Shown one piece after another: positions 35,004 through 42,413 of a stretch of 45,605 bases of DNA. Origin of the DNA: an uncultured Clostridia bacterium (GTDB taxonomy: Bacteria > Bacillota > Clostridia > Christensenellales > CAG-917); contig CANQBO010000017.1 of assembly GCA_947589475.1 (NCBI GenBank), positions 1 through 45,605 of the forward strand. Reading direction: 5' to 3'. The notes beneath the pieces were generated by a model. It was not told where the DNA came from, did no database searches, and saw only the letters and a program-made list of their open reading frames with translations. The position numbers and the translations under genes were made by a program. Every line of letters starts with the position of its first letter. Within the stretch, counting starts at the first letter, position 1.

Positions 35004-35087
35004 TCACAACGCGACGATGAGCACTCCCACGCTGAATGCGAGAATGAGCACTCCCGCCAAAATGGAAATCAAAATTTGAGTTTTCAT
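35004..35087 (-). CDS. 27-residue single-span membrane peptide
   Basis: Starts MKTQILISILAGVL and is hydrophobic throughout: one transmembrane helix with a Lys at position 2 and almost no tail. The ATG at 35085-35087 has AAGGAG eight bases upstream and a good promoter (TTGCAA-N17-TATATT) about 45 bases before it, plus a terminator after it, so it is a complete transcription unit. Family unknown; candidate roles include a small regulator of a membrane complex or a type I toxin-like peptide. It is downstream of spoVAE but under a housekeeping-type promoter. A frame opening earlier (35192) lacks support. Confidence 0.65.
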   Translation of the reverse strand: MKTQILISILAGVLILAFSVGVLIVAL

Positions 35088-35130
35088 ATCTTTCTCCTTC
35101 GCCAAAAGGCTGTTTTGTTTCAACACTGTA

Positions 35131-35159
35131 AATATATCATCTTTGAGAAGATATTGCAA
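35131..35159 (-). promoter_or_regulatory. Promoter of the small membrane peptide
   Basis: On the minus strand TTGCAA (35154-35159), spacer 17, TATATT (35131-35136). The 130 bases between this site and the spoVAE stop are very A/T-rich and hold no frame. Confidence 0.65.
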
Positions 35160-35285
35160 GTAGTTTTTGTATATTTTTTTATAAATTTTCAAAATTTAGG
35201 CAAAATTTTTATACTTTTATGCAATATAATGAATAATTATACATTTATTATGCATTTATGCCCTGAAAATTTATAAAATTCCGTT

Positions 35286-35657
35286 TTATATCTTCTTAGA
35301 GCGGGAGCGCGAAATGAGTCCGAAAACAAATCCGCAGACAATGACAACGGTGAGTCCCGCCGCGACCGAGCTTAATCCTCCCGTAATAGCGCCGAGCATG
35401 CCGTTCTGCTTCGCGCCTTCGATCGCGCCCTTGGCAAGGTTGGATCCGAAACCCATGATCGGGATGGTCACGCCCGACCCCGCAAACTTCTTTATCGGCT
35501 CGAAGGCGCCGCACACCTCAAGCAATGCGCCTATAAGCATGTACAGCACGAGTATGCGCGCCGACGACATCTTTGTCTTGTTGATGAGGATCTGTCCCAG
35601 CATACACACGAAGCCTCCCACCGCAAACACCTTGAGATAAGTCAAAAATATTTCCAT
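35286..35657 (-). CDS. spoVAE: Stage V sporulation protein AE (SpoVAE)
   Basis: Membrane component of the SpoVA channel that carries dipicolinic acid into the forespore and out on germination. 123 residues with four hydrophobic segments; family stretches YLKVFAVGGFVCMLGQIL and GSGVTIPIMGFGSNLAKGA. Third gene of spoVAC-AD-AE; 57 bp after spoVAD. This is the membrane-type AE that resembles SpoVAC (also with a GxxIPI/TGF-like motif). Confidence 0.93.
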   Translation of the reverse strand: MEIFLTYLKVFAVGGFVCMLGQILINKTKMSSARILVLYMLIGALLEVCGAFEPIKKFAGSGVTIPIMGFGSNLAKGAIEGAKQNGMLGAITGGLSSVAAGLTVVIVCGFVFGLISRSRSKKI

Positions 35658-35714
35658 ATATCACCTATAAAATTTTTAAAGTATTCTAAGATTTTTGACA
35701 AATTAGAATACTTT

Positions 35715-36908
35715 TCATTCAAATTGTCTGCTTTCTACAGTGAATGCATGCGCGATGCCGGGAATGGTCTCCTTTTGCAGGGGAGTATCTTTATTCAGCA
35801 ATGCGCCTGTGGGGACAACGATTATGCGCTTGAGTTCCCCTCTTTGCAATCTCTTAAGAATGTAGCTGTTGAATACGGTGTTCACGCAACCTGCCCCGCT
35901 GCCGCCTTGAAAGGTTTTCTGCTCCGGAGTGAAATAGCTCGCGCCCGTGTCCATATAGTATGTGGGAAGCGTTATGCCCTCTTTGCTCAGAATATATTCG
36001 AGATTTGCTTTGCCAAACCTCCCGAGGTCTCCCGTGAATATGCCGTCGTAGTCGCTCGGATCGAGTCCGCTCTCCTTTAGGTGAGTGAGTATCGTATCCG
36101 CCGCGGCGGGCGCCATACAACTACCCATATTTGCCTCGTCGTCTATGCCGAGGTCGATGACTCGCCCTATCGTCCCGCCCGTCACGACCGCATAATGGGT
36201 GTTCTGCTTCATATAATCGTTGTTCAGGCGGGAAAAATTGTCCTCAATTATGTTGGACTTCTCCGCGTCGATGACTTTTTTCTGCTTATCTATGCTCTTT
36301 TTGTACTTATCGAGAGTCTTTTCGTCTATATTCATGCTGTCGTCGATCGCTATTATGTCGTCCTCATACACGCGGATGTTCTCCCGCGCGGGCATCTCGT
36401 TGCTCAACACAGTGCACCCCGCGCCCGTAACGGTCCATTGCGCCGTGGGTTGACGTTGATTTCCCAGCTCCAGCGGAAATCTGTACTGCCTTTCCGCAGA
36501 GGAGTAATGGCTGGACGTCGAGCACGTCACGTTTTTTGCAAAGCCGCCGTCTATCAGCATAGAACCTACAAGCATAGCTTCGCCGAATGTGGAGCAAGCG
36601 TTGTAAAGACCCAAAAACGCGCACGGGAAATTTCGCGCGGCGAGGCTTGTGGAGCTAAGCTCATTCAACAGATCGCCGCCGAGGAGGATGTCCATGTCCT
36701 CTCTTACAAGTCCCGCCTTTTTTATCGCGCCCGTGATGGCGTCGCGGTGGAGCTTGCTCTCGCACTTCTCGTAGGACTTTTCGCACCAGAGGTCGTCGTG
36801 CAAAACTATGTCGAAACAGTCGCCGAAGTTCCCGTCGCCCTCTTTTGGACCGACAATGGTAAATCCGCTCTTGATATATACGGGGTTTTTAAGTTTGAAT
36901 GTTCTCAT
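35715..36908 (-). CDS. spoVAD: Stage V sporulation protein AD (SpoVAD)
   Basis: Dipicolinate-binding protein with a thiolase-like fold, located at the spore inner membrane. Seen: ACSTFGEAM (thiolase-type Cys position), VTCSTSSHYSSAERQYRFP, GAGCTVLSNE, and DTGASYFTPEQKTFQGGSGAGCVNTVF at 327-352 region (key Gly and Cys). 397 residues from the ATG at 36908, one base after the spoVAC stop (TGA-T-ATG); a frame start at 36920 lies inside spoVAC. Translation is probably coupled. Confidence 0.95.
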   Translation of the reverse strand: MRTFKLKNPVYIKSGFTIVGPKEGDGNFGDCFDIVLHDDLWCEKSYEKCESKLHRDAITGAIKKAGLVREDMDILLGGDLLNELSSTSLAARNFPCAFLGLYNACSTFGEAMLVGSMLIDGGFAKNVTCSTSSHYSSAERQYRFPLELGNQRQPTAQWTVTGAGCTVLSNEMPARENIRVYEDDIIAIDDSMNIDEKTLDKYKKSIDKQKKVIDAEKSNIIEDNFSRLNNDYMKQNTHYAVVTGGTIGRVIDLGIDDEANMGSCMAPAAADTILTHLKESGLDPSDYDGIFTGDLGRFGKANLEYILSKEGITLPTYYMDTGASYFTPEQKTFQGGSGAGCVNTVFNSYILKRLQRGELKRIIVVPTGALLNKDTPLQKETIPGIAHAFTVESRQFE

Positions 36909-36909
36909 A

Positions 36910-37350
36910 TCACACCACAAAATAGCTTATAAAGCCGATAAAAAAGCTCACGGTGACGCCAAAGACGATTATAGGTCCCGCGATGACAAACATTTTTGCG
37001 CATATCCCGAAGAAAACGCCCTCTCGATTGTACTCCATTGCGGGTGATATGACGGAATTCGCAAATCCCGTTATGGGGATAATCGAGCCGCCTCCCGCAT
37101 AATGTCCCAACTTGTCATACAACCCGAGCGCGGTGAAAAAGCTTCCCAAAAATATCATGATACAGCTTTCCCATATCGCGACGTCCTTCTCGCTCATATC
37201 CTTGAAGATGAGCTTTATGATGTCGCCTATTCCTTCGCCTATACAGCAGATGATGCCGCCCACGATAAACGCGGCGACAAGCGTGCGTACCATGGGCGAT
37301 TTGGGCGCATTTTTTGATACATAATCCTGATATTCTTTGCGATCTATCAT
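36910..37350 (-). CDS. spoVAC: Stage V sporulation protein AC (SpoVAC)
   Basis: Membrane protein of the SpoVA complex; in Bacillus it behaves as a mechanosensitive channel that releases dipicolinic acid at germination. 146 residues: a soluble start YQDYVSKNAPKSP, then about four membrane segments with FIVGGIICCIGEGI, GSIIPITGFANSV and a hydrophobic end. ATG at 37350 with AAGGTG upstream. It is the first recognised spoVA gene; spoVAA, AB, F are absent, as is common in clostridia. Confidence 0.95.
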   Translation of the reverse strand: MIDRKEYQDYVSKNAPKSPMVRTLVAAFIVGGIICCIGEGIGDIIKLIFKDMSEKDVAIWESCIMIFLGSFFTALGLYDKLGHYAGGGSIIPITGFANSVISPAMEYNREGVFFGICAKMFVIAGPIIVFGVTVSFFIGFISYFVV

Positions 37351-37374
37351 AATACACCTTGTGTTTTCGACGTT

Positions 37375-37533
37375 CTAATCGTCTATTTTCGAGGACGGCT
37401 GTTCGCCGACAAGGACGGTCTCATCGCTTTTACGCTTGCCATGAGGCGGGTCGCTCCTCACGACCTCTTTGTCTCTTGCGCTCTTATAGAGAGCCTCATT
37501 ATCCTCGAAATTTGTGACGAACAGCCTGTCCAT
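37375..37533 (-). CDS. Short hydrophilic ORF at the head of the spoVA operon, uncertain
   Basis: 52 codons, starting MDRLFVTNFEDNEALYKSA and rich in Lys, Arg, Asp and Glu. Codon third positions are G/C-rich like the neighbours, and it ends 24 bp before spoVAC. Against it: no Shine-Dalgarno before the ATG at 37533 and no family recognised. The inferred sporulation promoter lies within the first codons of the longer frame (37584), so that longer start is unlikely. It may be a real small sporulation protein, or only the spoVA leader. Confidence 0.4.
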   Translation of the reverse strand: MDRLFVTNFEDNEALYKSARDKEVVRSDPPHGKRKSDETVLVGEQPSSKIDD

Positions 37534-37548
37534 AACAAAATTTTTGCC

Positions 37549-37578
37549 AATAATGCGCTTATTAAACGTTGAAAATAC
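37549..37578 (-). promoter_or_regulatory. Candidate sigma-G/sigma-F promoter of the spoVA operon
   Basis: On the minus strand GTATT (37574-37578), spacer 18, CATTATT (37549-37555). Compared with the Bacillus sigma-G pattern (GHATR, about 18, CATnnTA) each box has one mismatch. Forespore expression of spoVA fits the known biology. Confidence 0.45.
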
Positions 37579-37589
37579 ACACATTTCGC

Positions 37590-37617
37590 AAAATAAAAAG
37601 CGACCTTTTCAGGTCGC
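37590..37617 (-). terminator. Terminator of the zinc-ribbon membrane protein gene
   Basis: On the minus strand GCGACCT and AGGTCGC (7 bp) enclose a GAAA tetraloop and are followed by TTTTTATTTT. It starts about 20 bases after the gene's stop and separates it from spoVA. Confidence 0.88.
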
Positions 37618-37637
37618 CCGTTGCATTTTGGGAGTCG

Positions 37638-37988
37638 TCAAACGGAAAGATCGTCGCCCACGAGCATGAGAATGCCCGCGATAAGATTTACAAAGATGAG
37701 CGAGCAGACCTTAAAACCCGTACTCACGTCCTTGCCTTCCTTGACACTATTGAAGTATTTGACCGTCATGGGGATCGTCCAGCAAAGCGGAATGAGCGCC
37801 GCACCTGACGCGATACAGCCGATTATCATAAAAACTTCCGCTATTGTCTGCGTCGTGCTCGCCTTTTTGACGGGAACGCCGGGCACGACGGGTGCACTCT
37901 GAGCGCCGTAAGCGCAGGGCGCGCCGCACTTCGGACAATATGACGCGTTGTCATCCATTGAATTGCCGCAACTTGAACAATATTTCAT
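37638..37988 (-). CDS. Zinc-ribbon membrane protein
   Basis: 116 residues: an N-terminal zinc ribbon with CSSCG and CPKCG (C-x2-C at about 4-7 and 18-21), a Pro/Val linker, and two hydrophobic segments (about 48-74 and 92-110). Small proteins of this kind are common in Firmicutes with no defined role. Strong start: AGGAGG seven bases before the ATG at 37988. It is a single-gene unit. Confidence 0.85.
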   Translation of the reverse strand: MKYCSSCGNSMDDNASYCPKCGAPCAYGAQSAPVVPGVPVKKASTTQTIAEVFMIIGCIASGAALIPLCWTIPMTVKYFNSVKEGKDVSTGFKVCSLIFVNLIAGILMLVGDDLSV

Positions 37989-38060
37989 GGTTTACCCTCC
38001 TGTATATCAAATTATATACTTAATGTCGCCTTTCTGCGCGCAAAGCGCATAAGTCGCTTT

Positions 38061-39194
38061 TTATTTTTCCTCGGGTTTTGCTTCGTCGAAGGTCTCGCAA
38101 AGTCCCTTAAGGAACTCCAGCGTACCCCGCATGGCGATCTTTGAGATCTTTATCCCTTGCGAAACCGCAAACGCATGCACCGCGAGTTTTCCTTCCGCGT
38201 GATAATGGTCCACATACACGCCCAGATCGTAAAGCTTGTCCACAAAATCGAACGTGAGCACCGCAAGCTTGTCGTTTTCGGCGGACATACAGTACGTAGG
38301 CGGAAAGTCGGCAGTCACCCAATTTATGGGCGAGATCTGCTTGCGGAAGTCCTCGGGCATCTCGGGGAGCTTTGTGCCGCCGCAGAACGCCTCTGTGTAG
38401 ATGTTGATGTTGTGGAAGCCCGTCTCGAGCGCCTTTTCCATGTCGTATACTCCGCAATTGAGCACAAGCCCCTCTATCTTTTGATGACGACTGCGCTTGT
38501 CGAGGTCGAACATCGCGTTGTATTCGGGGTTCGTCGCGATACATCCCGCCATAGCGCTGAGGTGCGCGCCCGCGGACTCGCCGCCCACGAATATGCTGTC
38601 CATGTCGATGTTGAATTCCTCCGCATGGTCTTTGAGCCAGCCTAACGCCTTATAGATGTTTTCCATCATCTTCGGATGTGCATATTGAGGCGCATCGCCG
38701 TAATACAGGCTCGCAACAAAATAGCCCGCCTCCGCAACTTTTGTGGTAAACGCCTCGCGCGATTCGGGCCAACCGCCTATCCAGCCGCCTCCGTGAATGT
38801 ATACAAACACTTTCGCTTTGACGTTCATGTCGCGTTTTTTATGCTGATATATGTTGAGATAGAGGTTTTTATCGTTGTCGTCAAACCTTATGTGGCGTAT
38901 CGCCTTGACTTTATGCGAGCGTCCCCAGCTGTAAAACGTGAACATGCCGATTATCTCGTTCTTGACATGTCCGCCCTCGACATATCCGTATCTGAGAGCG
39001 AAGGAAAGTTTCTTTTTGAGTTTTCTGACCTTGCGCTTCGCCTTTGAGGTGTTCTCTTTGAGCAACGCGTCGATCTCAGAGCGATAAGAGCGTATCCTCT
39101 CCATCAACGAGACGCGCCTATGCTCCAAAGCCTCACGCTTAGCTTTGAAAAGATCGCGATTTTGCTGTATTTTGGGCGTCAACTTCTTTCCCAT
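38061..39194 (-). CDS. Alpha/beta hydrolase (carboxylesterase type) with a basic coiled-coil N-terminus
   Basis: 377 residues. The C-terminal two-thirds is a hormone-sensitive-lipase-like esterase: YIHGGGWIGGWPES (oxyanion HGGGW), nucleophile elbow GGESAG, catalytic Asp probably in SAENDKL and His in HAFAVS. The first 70 residues are Lys/Arg-rich with heptad-like helices (MERIRSYRSEIDALL, KVRKLKKKL), an unusual addition that could bind RNA, membrane or a partner. No signal peptide. The ATG has GGAGAT upstream and a clean promoter. Confidence 0.88.
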   Translation of the reverse strand: MGKKLTPKIQQNRDLFKAKREALEHRRVSLMERIRSYRSEIDALLKENTSKAKRKVRKLKKKLSFALRYGYVEGGHVKNEIIGMFTFYSWGRSHKVKAIRHIRFDDNDKNLYLNIYQHKKRDMNVKAKVFVYIHGGGWIGGWPESREAFTTKVAEAGYFVASLYYGDAPQYAHPKMMENIYKALGWLKDHAEEFNIDMDSIFVGGESAGAHLSAMAGCIATNPEYNAMFDLDKRSRHQKIEGLVLNCGVYDMEKALETGFHNINIYTEAFCGGTKLPEMPEDFRKQISPINWVTADFPPTYCMSAENDKLAVLTFDFVDKLYDLGVYVDHYHAEGKLAVHAFAVSQGIKISKIAMRGTLEFLKGLCETFDEAKPEEK

Positions 39195-39223
39195 GTCATC
39201 TCCGATGTTTTGTTGTCAACGGT

Positions 39224-39252
39224 ATTTTAACACCATATGGCGAAAATTGCAA
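39224..39252 (-). promoter_or_regulatory. Promoter of the esterase gene
   Basis: On the minus strand TTGCAA (39247-39252), spacer 17, TAAAAT (39224-39229). Confidence 0.68.
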
Positions 39253-39283
39253 TTATATTGACAAAAACGCCGCAACAGTCAAA

Positions 39284-39961
39284 TCATTCTTTTGTGGGCG
39301 TAAAAGTCCAACGCACTTTGTCTGCGATAAAGTATGCGATATCGGGTTTTGCACGTTCAAGCCCTTCAAGTGATGTGACTTCTTCATAATCTGTCCAGCA
39401 ATATTTTCCGCGCTCTTTGAACATAGAAGAGTCCAATATGATGGGATAATCGTCGCCAATAAGCATATTCCCATAACCTACAATCAGATTTGTTTCTATG
39501 TCGCCCTCAAGTTCAAACAACACGTCAACGCTCCAAGCATGAAACAGTATGTATTGTCTATTATCTTTATTGTATATGTCTGCGACGTAGGCATCGTGAA
39601 AACCTACTGCCGCCGACATTAGCCCGCTAATGTCATCTTTATCTTTTAGCTCGAAAAACTCTGTGATCTTTACAGCGCTCTGTAGACTTTTGCATCTTTC
39701 AAACACATCATTTACGTCGTCCGCCGACAGTATCCACTCATAGCCCTCTTCGCCGTCGCGCACGACCCAATCCTGTACTACGCGAACATCATAGATGAAA
39801 ACTTTGCGATATATATGGATGTGACTCTCGGTCATTTTGACGCGAATAAGCTTTGTAAACGTTTTGTCAAAAACGAGCGCTTCATAACATTCTTCCGTAT
39901 CATATATCGCAAACACTATAGAGCCGTACCACCCGTCGTCCGTCAATATTCTTGCAGTCAT
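39284..39961 (-). CDS. Hypothetical protein, A/T-richer than neighbours
   Basis: 225 residues, no family recognised. Soluble, beta-rich and acidic, with many aromatic residues (for example HAWSVDVLFELEGD and YCWTDYEEVTSLEGLERAKP). The ATG at 39961 has AAAGGA upstream. Its codons use more A/T at third positions than the genes around it, which suggests a more recent arrival. It might be an immunity-type small protein, but no toxin gene is adjacent, so I do not assign that. Confidence 0.72.
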   Translation of the reverse strand: MTARILTDDGWYGSIVFAIYDTEECYEALVFDKTFTKLIRVKMTESHIHIYRKVFIYDVRVVQDWVVRDGEEGYEWILSADDVNDVFERCKSLQSAVKITEFFELKDKDDISGLMSAAVGFHDAYVADIYNKDNRQYILFHAWSVDVLFELEGDIETNLIVGYGNMLIGDDYPIILDSSMFKERGKYCWTDYEEVTSLEGLERAKPDIAYFIADKVRWTFTPTKE

Positions 39962-40013
39962 AATCTATCCTTTTTCGCAACCTTCTTAATGCTTCATTTA
40001 ATACTCGGATCGT

Positions 40014-40604
40014 TCATCTGAAATCGCAATATTCGCAGTGGTCATTTATTACGCCTATCCCTTGAAGATAGGAATATATTATCGTCGGTCCTACAAACTT
40101 GAACCCGCGTCGTTTGAGTTCCGCGCTGACTTTTTCGGACAGTCCGTCCTTTGCGGGCATATCCTTTGCCTCGGCAAGATGATGATCGACGACATTTCCG
40201 TCCGTGAAACTCCAAATAAATTTGTCGAAGGTCCCGAATTCCTCCTGTACTTTGAGGAAAGCCTTCGCGTTTGAGATCGTCGCCTCGATCTTTCGTTTGT
40301 TGCGGATGATGCTTTTGTCGCTCATAAGTTCCTCGACCTTGACCTTGCCGTAAGTCGCGACTACATTCGGGTCGAAACCGTCGAATGCCCGCCTGAAATC
40401 GTCCTCTTTTTTGAGGATCAAACTCCAACTCACTCCCGCTTGCATGCCCTCGAGGACGAGCATGGCATAAAGCTCCCCGTCGCGATGTTCGGGTTTGCAC
40501 CACCTGAGATCGTGATAGGATATCATCCTGTCCGAGGCGGGATCGCCGCTCGGCATAAATCCGAAATCACATCTCTTCTTTTTAACTTTGTCGCTTTCGC
40601 ACAT
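40014..40604 (-). CDS. tag: DNA-3-methyladenine glycosylase I (Tag)
   Basis: Removes 3-methyladenine from alkylated DNA. 196 residues. Seen: HDLRWCKPEHRDGELYAMLVLEGMQAGVSW (conserved E and W at the substrate pocket, about 31-60), FDPNVVATY, IIRNKRKI, and RGFKFVGPTIIYSYLQGIGVINDHC with the zinc ligands H and C near the end. The N-terminal Cys in KRCDFGF supplies another zinc ligand. ATG at 40604 with GAGGGG upstream. Confidence 0.93.
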   Translation of the reverse strand: MCESDKVKKKRCDFGFMPSGDPASDRMISYHDLRWCKPEHRDGELYAMLVLEGMQAGVSWSLILKKEDDFRRAFDGFDPNVVATYGKVKVEELMSDKSIIRNKRKIEATISNAKAFLKVQEEFGTFDKFIWSFTDGNVVDHHLAEAKDMPAKDGLSEKVSAELKRRGFKFVGPTIIYSYLQGIGVINDHCEYCDFR

Positions 40605-40660
40605 ATATGTCCCCTCTCGGATCTTTGTTCATTGACAAGCTTTGATTACAGCGCAAACGA

Positions 40661-41230
40661 TCAAGCGTTATCCTTCGGATACGGCACAAATTCCACGATT
40701 TGGTTTATGTTTTGCTCTATTGCGTCGCGATTGCGCTTAAGCGAGGGTCTGTCAAGCAGAATTGCGTTTGCCGCTTCCCACAAAGAAAAGGAGCCGACTA
40801 TGGACAATATTTCCGCAAACAGAGGGTTGTCCAAAAGCACGGTCACCAAAAAGTATACGACGAGCACCGCGACTCCGAAAATTATCAAAAACAGCGCCTT
40901 GCGGAAGTTCGCCGCAAAATCCCACGTCACATCATATGAGCGCATCATATAGTGACGATGCATGAGCCGCCTTATTTCTTCCTGTTTGTCCTCGTCTACG
41001 TCGCCGTGCATGCGTATTTTAAGAGGTATCTTCGACGGAATTATGTTTGCCTGTTGGTCTATAAAATCATAAATCGCGGGGTTGAGGTCGAGATTGTTGC
41101 CCGTAGACAGCGGGTCGTAAAGCTCCTCATCGCGCGGTAGTTTGACGTCTATGACGGCATATCCGCTGTCGTCGATGATTTCCTCCGCATATTTGACAAG
41201 CTCCCTCATTCTTTCCTTATTCTTTGACAT
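40661..41230 (-). CDS. Hypothetical membrane protein
   Basis: 189 residues, no family recognised. A soluble N-terminal part (about 1-100; VIDVKLPRDEELYDPLS) is followed by two membrane segments (about 110-130 and 140-155) and a basic tail. The ATG at 41230 is chosen over 41248 because GAGGTGATC, a long match to the 16S rRNA 3' end, stands just before it. It has its own promoter. Confidence 0.78.
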   Translation of the reverse strand: MSKNKERMRELVKYAEEIIDDSGYAVIDVKLPRDEELYDPLSTGNNLDLNPAIYDFIDQQANIIPSKIPLKIRMHGDVDEDKQEEIRRLMHRHYMMRSYDVTWDFAANFRKALFLIIFGVAVLVVYFLVTVLLDNPLFAEILSIVGSFSLWEAANAILLDRPSLKRNRDAIEQNINQIVEFVPYPKDNA

Positions 41231-41296
41231 GATCACCTCATATGGCACAAACTTTTGATGGCATACAGTTCGAATTAAGCTTTATATGCAAAGGAT

Positions 41297-41325
41297 ATTC
41301 TAGCAAATGACGGCTTAAAAGTCAA
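41297..41325 (-). promoter_or_regulatory. Promoter of the hypothetical membrane protein
   Basis: On the minus strand TTGACT (41320-41325), spacer 17, TAGAAT (41297-41302), directly after the upstream gene's terminator. Confidence 0.72.
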
Positions 41326-41330
41326 TGCTG

Positions 41331-41358
41331 TTGAAAAGCGCCGTCATATGCGGCGCTT
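41331..41358 (-). terminator. Terminator of the DUF1292 gene
   Basis: AAGCGCCG (41336-41343) and CGGCGCTT (41351-41358) form an 8-bp stem with a 7-base loop; on the minus strand TTC follows, with a T run of four in all. Confidence 0.7.
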
Positions 41359-41412
41359 CCAAATTCAAATTTCGCTTGATTTTCAGCCGTAAAACTCAGT
41401 CGACCTCGAATT

Positions 41413-41796
41413 TCATTCGTTGTCGTCGTCATGATGATGACAATCGTCGCAGTCGCACTCGTCGTGATCGCAATCACAACAGTCGTCGCAGTCACAGCCG
41501 TGCGCCTCAAGCTCGCGAATGAACTCGTCAAAGACTTTCTGCAGTTCCTCCTCGCTCTCGATGGGTTTGAAAGTGGACTCGCCCGCATTGTCGGTCACGA
41601 TCTCATAAATCAAAACTTCATCCTCGCCGATGTCGGGAAGTTCCTCGACGGGTTGCATGACGATGTACCACTTGCCATCTACGTCGAGGGTGGCAAGGTG
41701 ATAGAACTCCTCGTCCTTGTCCGTCTCGTAGTTGTGCAGGGTGATTATATCCTCATCTTCTTGCTCGTTTACGTCGTCTTCGAAAAAATCTGCCAT
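41413..41796 (-). CDS. DUF1292 family protein with a Cys/Asp/His-rich tail
   Basis: 127 residues. The first 95 match the DUF1292 (YrzB) group: DIITLHNYETDKDEEFYHLATLD with the acidic start, then YIVMQPVE and DEVLIYEIV. DUF1292 proteins are small and of unknown function, and commonly lie after ruvX, as here. The last 30 residues hold eight Cys, five His and many Asp (for example CDCDDCCDCDHDEC), which should bind metal such as zinc, copper or nickel. ATG at 41796 with AAAGGAG upstream; it has a promoter of its own. Confidence 0.85.
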   Translation of the reverse strand: MADFFEDDVNEQEDEDIITLHNYETDKDEEFYHLATLDVDGKWYIVMQPVEELPDIGEDEVLIYEIVTDNAGESTFKPIESEEELQKVFDEFIRELEAHGCDCDDCCDCDHDECDCDDCHHHDDDNE

Positions 41797-41838
41797 AGTT
41801 TACTCCTTTTGCGCCTTGCGCTTTAATATGCTAGCAAT

Positions 41839-41866
41839 ATCTTACCACAAATAGAAAAAAATGCAA
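41839..41866 (-). promoter_or_regulatory. Promoter of the DUF1292 gene
   Basis: On the minus strand TTGCAT (41861-41866), spacer 16, TAAGAT (41839-41844). Confidence 0.5.
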
Positions 41867-41923
41867 GCCGAAATTTGCCACATCTCAATATTTAAATCAC
41901 GCAGATGGAAATTCGGCGGAAAT

Positions 41924-42346
41924 TTATGCCTTTCTGTCGAGGTACGCCTGCAAAATTATCGCCGCCGCGACCTTGTCTATGACTTGCTTGCGCTTTTCTC
42001 TGCGCATATCCGCCTCGAGGAGCACTCGCTCCGCGGAGACCGTCGTCAGCCTCTCGTCCTGATAGACGACGGGAAGCCCGCTGGACGCGGCAAGCAGATC
42101 CCCAAACTGCCTCGTGACCTCCGCGCGCGGTCCCTCGCTTCCGTCCATATTTTTGGGAAGTCCCAAAACGAAAGCGTCTGCATCCTCTCTCTTCGCATAC
42201 TCGCAGAAATACGCGATGTCCGCCGCTATGTCGTCTTTTTTGCGCACATACGTCTCGCGCGGGTTTGCGGTAAGTCCCATAAGATCGCTCACCGCGACGC
42301 CTATGCGAACGTCGCCTACGTCAAGCCCTATTTTGTGTTTATACAT
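41924..42346 (-). CDS. ruvX: Holliday junction resolvase-like / pre-16S rRNA nuclease YqgF
   Basis: 140 residues, RNase H-like fold. Seen: GLDVGDVRIGVAVSD (first catalytic Asp), FVLGLPKNMDGSEGPRA and VVYQDERLTTVSAE (second acidic pair). The family processes the 5' end of 16S rRNA; a role at Holliday junctions was proposed earlier. The ATG has GAGG upstream. In many Firmicutes it follows alaS and ireB; here the preceding genes are an ABC exporter. Confidence 0.94.
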   Translation of the reverse strand: MYKHKIGLDVGDVRIGVAVSDLMGLTANPRETYVRKKDDIAADIAYFCEYAKREDADAFVLGLPKNMDGSEGPRAEVTRQFGDLLAASSGLPVVYQDERLTTVSAERVLLEADMRREKRKQVIDKVAAAIILQAYLDRKA

Positions 42347-42413
42347 GTCGACCTCAATATGTTTTAGTCATTTTCTCTATTTTTTCGATATTCCAAACGC
42401 TTATTTCATCAAG

